Assembly (NCBI RefSeq): GCF_023238445.1
Contig: NZ_CP096658.1
Span: forward strand, 806,001-870,000
Direction: 5' to 3'
DNA: 64,000 nucleotides
Origin: Halorussus gelatinilyticus
GTDB lineage: Archaea; Halobacteriota; Halobacteria; Halobacteriales; Haladaptataceae
The number at the start of each line of letters is the position of its first letter. The stretch's first letter is position 1. Positions 60,507 to 64,000 of this stretch are shown here, in pieces. The position numbers and the translations under genes are program-made. The notes beneath the pieces were generated by a model that was not told where the DNA came from, made no database searches, and saw nothing but the letters and a program-made list of their open reading frames with translations.

Positions 60507-61616
60507 TCACTCCATCCGTTCCAAGGCCTCGTGTCTGGCTTCGAGTGGTGCCTGATCGTACTTGATGGTCGATTGGATCGTCTTGTGCCGGAGTTGAGTC
60601 GCTGCGGCCTTGAGACCGCGCTCCTCGGTCATGTACGTACCGACCGAGTGGCGGATCGAATACCATGTGAGATCGCGGTTCGTGAGATCGATTCCGGCGA
60701 CGTCGCAGACCTTCCGGAGAAGTGGGTTCAACGCTTGACTCCCGTACGGATTCCCGTGCTTGGTCAGCCAGAGCGCGTCCGTCTCCTCGTACATCGACCG
60801 AAGGGTCCGCTCGTGAAGCCACTTTTCCACCGCTAGTACCGTCCGTCGTTGGAGGCTCGTCTGCCAGTTCTCGTGGTTCTTCGCCGACTTCTCTTTCGGA
60901 ATCCGTAACACCGCGTTCTCCGTATCGACCCACGACACGCGGGCGCGCTCGACTTCGATTGGCCGCAAGCCAGCGTCGAGTGTGACCCACAGCAGAGAAG
61001 GAATCTTCCAACTGTTCGCTCGTTGCCAGTCGTCGGGCGTGACTTCGCTCTTCGGCTTCCCGAAGCGCTGGGCGAGATAGGCCGTCCACGCGCTTCGGTC
61101 GCTCGCGGGGACGTCGTAGTAGTTCGGTACCGACCCGACTTCGAGTGCGGCCTCGCGGAGTCGATTCCGTTCGTCCTTGGTGAAGAAGTCCCGCGGCTGT
61201 CGTGCCCGCGTGGACGAAAAGCGCTTGGTTGGTTCCCAGGTCATCGGCGTATTGCTCTCGGCGGCTTTCCACTCGAAGAGCGTCACCAGTGCCTTCGAGC
61301 AGGCGGCTTTGTAGCTCTCGGTGTACGCCTGCTCGTCGATGTGTTCGAGCCACGCATCGGCGTGGGCAGTCGTGATGCCCTCCGTGTAGCGGCGTTCAGC
61401 AGTCCAGACGGCGCGATAGAATTTGTCCAGTCGATAGGCGCGCATCGTGGCGGTCGAGTGAGCGTATCCGTCTCCGCGAGCCGGGTCTTTTCCCTCGTCG
61501 AGCATCCAGTCGATGAGTCGCCGTCGGTGTGCTCGGTACGACGTGAGTTGCCGTTGGTTGAGTCGCGCTTCGGAGTTCTGCGTCGTCAGTGGAACGTCTC
61601 GGTATTTCTCTGGCAT
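60507..61616 (-). CDS. Tyrosine recombinase (integrase) of the element
   Basis: The 369-residue protein (ATG 61616, MPEKYRDVPLTTQNSEARLN) has a SAM-like N-terminal domain (about 15-130, EGITTAHADAWLEHIDEQAY) and a tyrosine recombinase catalytic domain. The arginine is in LDAGLRPIEVERARVSW (near 221). The lysine is in LRIPKEKSAKNHEN, and the second arginine box reads WYSIRHSVGTYMTEERG. The final tyrosine lies in STIKYDQAPLEA (near 354). It would cut and join the 43-bp att sites. The gene begins 125 bases from the 3' end of the tRNA-Gly gene, as expected. Confidence 0.93.
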   Translation of the reverse strand: MPEKYRDVPLTTQNSEARLNQRQLTSYRAHRRRLIDWMLDEGKDPARGDGYAHSTATMRAYRLDKFYRAVWTAERRYTEGITTAHADAWLEHIDEQAYTESYKAACSKALVTLFEWKAAESNTPMTWEPTKRFSSTRARQPRDFFTKDERNRLREAALEVGSVPNYYDVPASDRSAWTAYLAQRFGKPKSEVTPDDWQRANSWKIPSLLWVTLDAGLRPIEVERARVSWVDTENAVLRIPKEKSAKNHENWQTSLQRRTVLAVEKWLHERTLRSMYEETDALWLTKHGNPYGSQALNPLLRKVCDVAGIDLTNRDLTWYSIRHSVGTYMTEERGLKAAATQLRHKTIQSTIKYDQAPLEARHEALERME

Positions 61617-61740
61617 TGGTAGTGGTATTCGCTACGGTAAGTTGACCATAATCGGATTGACCCAGGGTAATGAGCTACGCACCCATCGATGGGAGATGAG
61701 TAGCTCTCAAACACCTGAGTTCGACCAAGAGAAACCCGGA

Positions 61741-61811
61741 TGCGCCGGCCGGGAATTGAACCCGGGCTATGAGCTTGGGAAGCTCATGTCCTACCACTAG
61801 ACCACCGGCGC
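61741..61811 (-). tRNA. tRNA-Gly (anticodon CCC)
   Basis: The 71-base minus-strand sequence folds as a full cloverleaf. The acceptor stem is GCGCCGG with CCGGCGC and an A discriminator, and the D arm is GTCTAGTGGTAGGAC. The anticodon stem TGAGC/GCTCA closes loop TTCCCAA, giving anticodon CCC and glycine identity. The T arm carries GGGTTCAATTCC. CCA is not encoded. It serves as the attachment site of the integrated element; its 3' 43 bases belong to the repeat. Confidence 0.95.
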
Positions 61812-61888
61812 ACTGCGTTTTGCTTCGCTCACTCGTACGCCGAGGCTCGCAAATCCTGCGAATTTGCTCACCACCGGCGCACTGCGTT
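61801..61888. repeat. 19-bp repeat of the tRNA-Gly 5' end
   Basis: accaccggcgcactgcgtt occurs at 61801-61819 (tRNA 5' end plus upstream) and again at 61870-61888, 69 bases away. It may be the trace of a second tRNA copy or of an earlier recombination event. Confidence 0.8.
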
Positions 61889-62026
61889 CGCGTTTCACCG
61901 TATCGCTCCCCAGTACTTCAACGTAGCGCTTCAGCCCGGCCCTTCGCGCCGGAAAGACGTGCCCATTCGTCCAGAAATCTCGACTTGACACACGTCTTTT
62001 AGTCGTCGCCACCCCTAGCGAACGCC

Positions 62027-62824
62027 ATGATAGACCTGCGACTCTCCGAGTCGGAACTCGAAGCGCGCCGGGACCACCTCGTCGGGTTCATCCGCGAGAC
62101 GGCCGAAGCGGCCGGTACCGACCAGGCGGTCCTCGGTCTCTCGGGCGGCATCGACAGCACGCTCACGGCCTACCTCGCCGTCGAGGCGCTGGGCGAGGCG
62201 AACCTCCGCGGGTTGGTGATGCCGGGCGAGGTCAGCCGCGAGGACAACATGAGCGACGCCGAGTGGGTCGCACAGGAGTTGGGCATTCCCTACGACGTGT
62301 TCGAGATAAACCCCATCGTGAACGAGTTCCTCGACACCTACTCGGAGGCCGAGGACGACCGCTTGGCGGTCGGCAACGCCCGCGCCCGGACCCGTGCCGT
62401 GCTGAACTACCTCGTGGCCAACCACGAGGGCTCGCTGGTGTTGGGCACCGGGAACCGGAGCGAGGCGCTGGTCGGTTACTTCACGAAGTACGGCGACGGC
62501 GCGGTGGACTGCCACCCGCTCGGGAACCTCTACAAACAGCAGGTCCGCCAGCTTGCGGCGCACGTCGGCGTGCCAGAGGAGTTGGTCGAGAAGCCCGCGA
62601 CTGCCGGTCTCTGGGCGGGACAGACCGACGAGGAGGAGTTGGGCATCGGATACGACGCGCTCGATGCCATCCTCGCGCTCCACGTGGACGGTCCCCTGTC
62701 GGTCGCCGCCACGGCGCGCGAACTCGACGACGTGACCGAGGAGCAGGTCCGGACTATCAGAGGGATGGTCGAGCGAAGCCAGCACAAGCGCCGCGTGCCG
62801 CCCTCCCCCGACCCGCTCGAGTGA
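62027..62824 (+). CDS. nadE: NAD+ synthetase, ammonia type
   Basis: The enzyme makes NAD+ from deamido-NAD+ and ATP with ammonia as nitrogen donor. The 265-residue protein from ATG 62027 (MIDLRLSESELEARRDHLVG) has the ATP P-loop VLGLSGGIDSTLTAYLAVEA, then GNARARTRAVLNYLVANHEG, then VLGTGNRSEALVGYFTKYGD and CHPLGNLYKQQVRQLAAHVG, and ends KRRVPPSPDPL. There is no glutaminase domain, so it uses free ammonia. Length is normal for the archaeal form. It lies just outside the integrated element, convergent with the next gene. Confidence 0.95.
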   Translation: MIDLRLSESELEARRDHLVGFIRETAEAAGTDQAVLGLSGGIDSTLTAYLAVEALGEANLRGLVMPGEVSREDNMSDAEWVAQELGIPYDVFEINPIVNEFLDTYSEAEDDRLAVGNARARTRAVLNYLVANHEGSLVLGTGNRSEALVGYFTKYGDGAVDCHPLGNLYKQQVRQLAAHVGVPEELVEKPATAGLWAGQTDEEELGIGYDALDAILALHVDGPLSVAATARELDDVTEEQVRTIRGMVERSQHKRRVPPSPDPLE

Positions 62825-62846
62825 GCGGCGAATCGTCGGTGGGCCG

Positions 62847-63575
62847 TTATGCCGACCCAGACCCGTTCGCCGCCGATGCGTTTGCCGACGACGAGTTTCC
62901 TGCGGAGGCGTTCGCCACGATGCGGACCCGGTCGCCCTTCTGAAGGACGTACTCGGTGGGGGTCACGGATTCGCCGTTCACCAGCACGCGTGCCGTCTCG
63001 CCGGGGTCGTCGCCGTACGTCGTTCCCCGGTAGCTGACGGTCCCGTTCGTCACGTCGATGCCGAGCGTCTGCATCGCCCACGCGAGCGTCACCTCCTCGG
63101 CGTGGACGTGCCAGCGCCGACCCTCGCCGTTCTCGAAGTGGAAGGCGTCGGCCTGCAACTGGAACCGCTGGCGGCCGAAGTCGAGTTGCTGGCCGCCGAT
63201 GGTAGCCTCGATGGTCCCGTGGTAGTGGACCGACCCCACCGCCTGCGGTCGGGTGAGGCCGCTCGCGTCCGGCGTGCCGCCCGCGTCGTCCGGCCCGCCA
63301 GCGCCGCCCGCCTCGCCGCCGGAGAAGAAGAGCAGGTACGCCAGCAGGACGCCGATGGCGAGCGCGCCGACCGCGCCGCCGTACATCGCTATCGTCGGCC
63401 CGTCGTCGTCGAATCGGAGGCTATCGACGCGGCGCTGTTCTATCGGTCCGAGGTCGTCGCCGTGTTCGGTACTCAGGTGGCGCAAATAGCCCTCCTCGTC
63501 GTCGAAAGTCGCCCCGCAGTGGTCGCACCGCTCGCTTTCCGTCGTCTGGTCCCCCGCGTCTGACTCCTCCCCCAT
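62847..63575 (-). CDS. C2H2 zinc-finger protein with a membrane helix and extracytoplasmic domain
   Basis: The 242-residue protein has an N-terminal C2H2 zinc finger (CDHCGATFDDEEGYLRHLST, closing histidines near 32 and 37). A single membrane helix (about 62-84, YGGAVGALAIGVLLAYLLFF) and a glycine-rich linker follow. The extracytoplasmic beta domain has LTRPQAVGSVHYHGTIEATI, FELENGE-like FHFENGEGRRWHVHAEEVTL and RVLVNGESVTPTEYVLQKGD. The tail is serine/asparagine-rich. The mix of cytoplasmic zinc finger and exported domain fits a membrane-spanning sensor or anchor. Function is unknown. Confidence 0.82.
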   Translation of the reverse strand: MGEESDAGDQTTESERCDHCGATFDDEEGYLRHLSTEHGDDLGPIEQRRVDSLRFDDDGPTIAMYGGAVGALAIGVLLAYLLFFSGGEAGGAGGPDDAGGTPDASGLTRPQAVGSVHYHGTIEATIGGQQLDFGRQRFQLQADAFHFENGEGRRWHVHAEEVTLAWAMQTLGIDVTNGTVSYRGTTYGDDPGETARVLVNGESVTPTEYVLQKGDRVRIVANASAGNSSSANASAANGSGSA

Positions 63576-63792
63576 GCCGTCCGAGTACGGGCCAGAACCA
63601 TTCAGTCTTTGCGCCGCACGGGGTCGGACCGTCGGCGCAGAGCGGACGTCACACCCGAGGGAGTTTGTGACCGGGCGGTGGGTTCGTGGCCGGAGCGGTT
63701 TGTGGCCGCCCGGCCGATTTCGCTTCGAGCAAGGTTCGATTACCGCGTCCCGTCACGGGGTTTATCACTGTCCGAACCGTAGCGAAACCCGA

Positions 63793-64000
63793 ATGGGTTC
63801 GACCGACCCGCCCGCCGACGGTCCATCGCTGGAGCGACTCAGTGCCGTATTTCGCGTCTACGAAGCCCGCCGCGACGGTGACCGGCTGGTGTACTACGGC
63901 GAACCGCTGGTCTCCCGCGAACGACTGCTCGAAGCTGCGTGGCCCCTCTTCCGCGAACACGGCTACGAAGTGCAACTGACCACCGAGACCGGCGAGTACG
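63793..64000 (+). CDS. Probable site-2 protease family protein (cut by window end)
   Basis: From ATG 63793 to the window end, 69 codons are open: MGSTDPPADGPSLERLSAVF, then RVYEARRDGDRLVYYGEPLV, then SRERLLEAAWPLFREHGYEV, ending TTETGEY. This N-terminal cytoplasmic part matches my memory of haloarchaeal site-2 protease (M50) proteins, but the catalytic motifs lie beyond the window. It is divergent from the C2H2 membrane-protein gene, sharing a 217-base control region. Confidence 0.75.
   Translation, partial: MGSTDPPADGPSLERLSAVFRVYEARRDGDRLVYYGEPLVSRERLLEAAWPLFREHGYEVQLTTETGEY

Larger units (their letters stand above)
56882..61783. mobile_element. Integrative element in tRNA-Gly(CCC), about 4.9 kb
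   Basis: A perfect 43-bp direct repeat bounds the region: 56882-56924 and 61741-61783. The right copy is the 3' part of the intact tRNA-Gly gene; the left copy is a detached fragment. This is the footprint of tyrosine-integrase insertion into a tRNA 3' end. The intact tRNA is rebuilt from element DNA and the original tail is pushed away. The integrase gene (60507-61616) ends the element beside the tRNA. The cargo is HEPN-MNT, PemK/MazF plus wHTH, and a SWIM protein. No replication or structural genes are seen. The unit from repeat start to repeat start is 4,859 bp. Confidence 0.88.

Noticed and set aside
1-64000. A CRISPR array
   Set aside because: No set of regularly spaced 24-40-base repeats was found by eye. 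The repeats seen are tandem coding repeats, att copies or single hairpins.

Overview
The window reads as chromosome from a haloarchaeon (class Halobacteria; genus not resolvable by eye). The signs are high GC with strong G/C third-position use, acidic proteins, many twin-arginine (Tat) signal peptides, haloarchaeal-only families (HalOD1, DUF5811, DUF5812, DUF7123, bacterio-opsin-activator-type HTH regulators, a PGF-CTERM protein), archaeal information-processing genes (aIF2-gamma, aIF5B, Rpo7/Spt4, Nob1, Pus10, Kae1-Bud32), TATA-type promoters and short T-tract terminators.

Layout. 1-24 kb is mainly housekeeping: Pus10, a DUF2270 membrane protein, a MATE transporter, an XPF-type nuclease, RNase HII, SecF-SecD, RNase HI, glucose-6-phosphate isomerase, a CPBP protease, Nob1 with a PRC-barrel protein, aIF5B and pyruvoyl arginine decarboxylase. 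An AT-rich gene at 7.4-8.0 kb interrupts it; it encodes a Tat-exported protein whose last 35 residues hold ten cysteines. 24-34 kb holds an ITPase, an ArsR-like regulator, an AT-rich Tat-substrate gene that appears frameshifted, and a long co-directional run: aIF2-gamma, an Fcf1-like PIN protein, Rpo7, Spt4, dephospho-CoA kinase, S24e, S27ae and the Kae1-Bud32 fusion. 34-48 kb holds an acyltransferase, the Cld/ABM fusion PitA divergent from a PadR regulator, a site-2 protease, LysRS with UMP kinase, a MobB-MoaE fusion, a sugar dehydrogenase lipoprotein and an ASST-like propeller. 48-54.8 kb is rich in small regulators (DUF7344, two Bat-type HTH proteins, HalOD1) and small haloarchaeal proteins, plus a cation antiporter. 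An SLC13 permease follows.

The most unusual region is 56,882-61,783, about 4.9 kb. A 43-bp perfect direct repeat, identical to the 3' part of the tRNA-Gly(CCC) gene at 61,741-61,811, bounds a block holding a tyrosine integrase beside the tRNA, a HEPN-MNT toxin/antitoxin-type pair, a wHTH-PemK/MazF-type pair with ATGA overlap, and a SWIM zinc-finger protein. This is a compact integrative element whose cargo appears to be almost entirely toxin/antitoxin or defence-like. Beyond it lie NAD synthetase, a C2H2-finger membrane protein and the start of a probable site-2 protease cut by the window edge.

Working together: the translation, tRNA-modification and RNA-polymerase genes form normal archaeal operons. 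Secretion genes (SecDF) and many Tat substrates point to heavy surface and secreted protein traffic. The integrated element and the two AT-rich Tat genes are the clearest accessory DNA.
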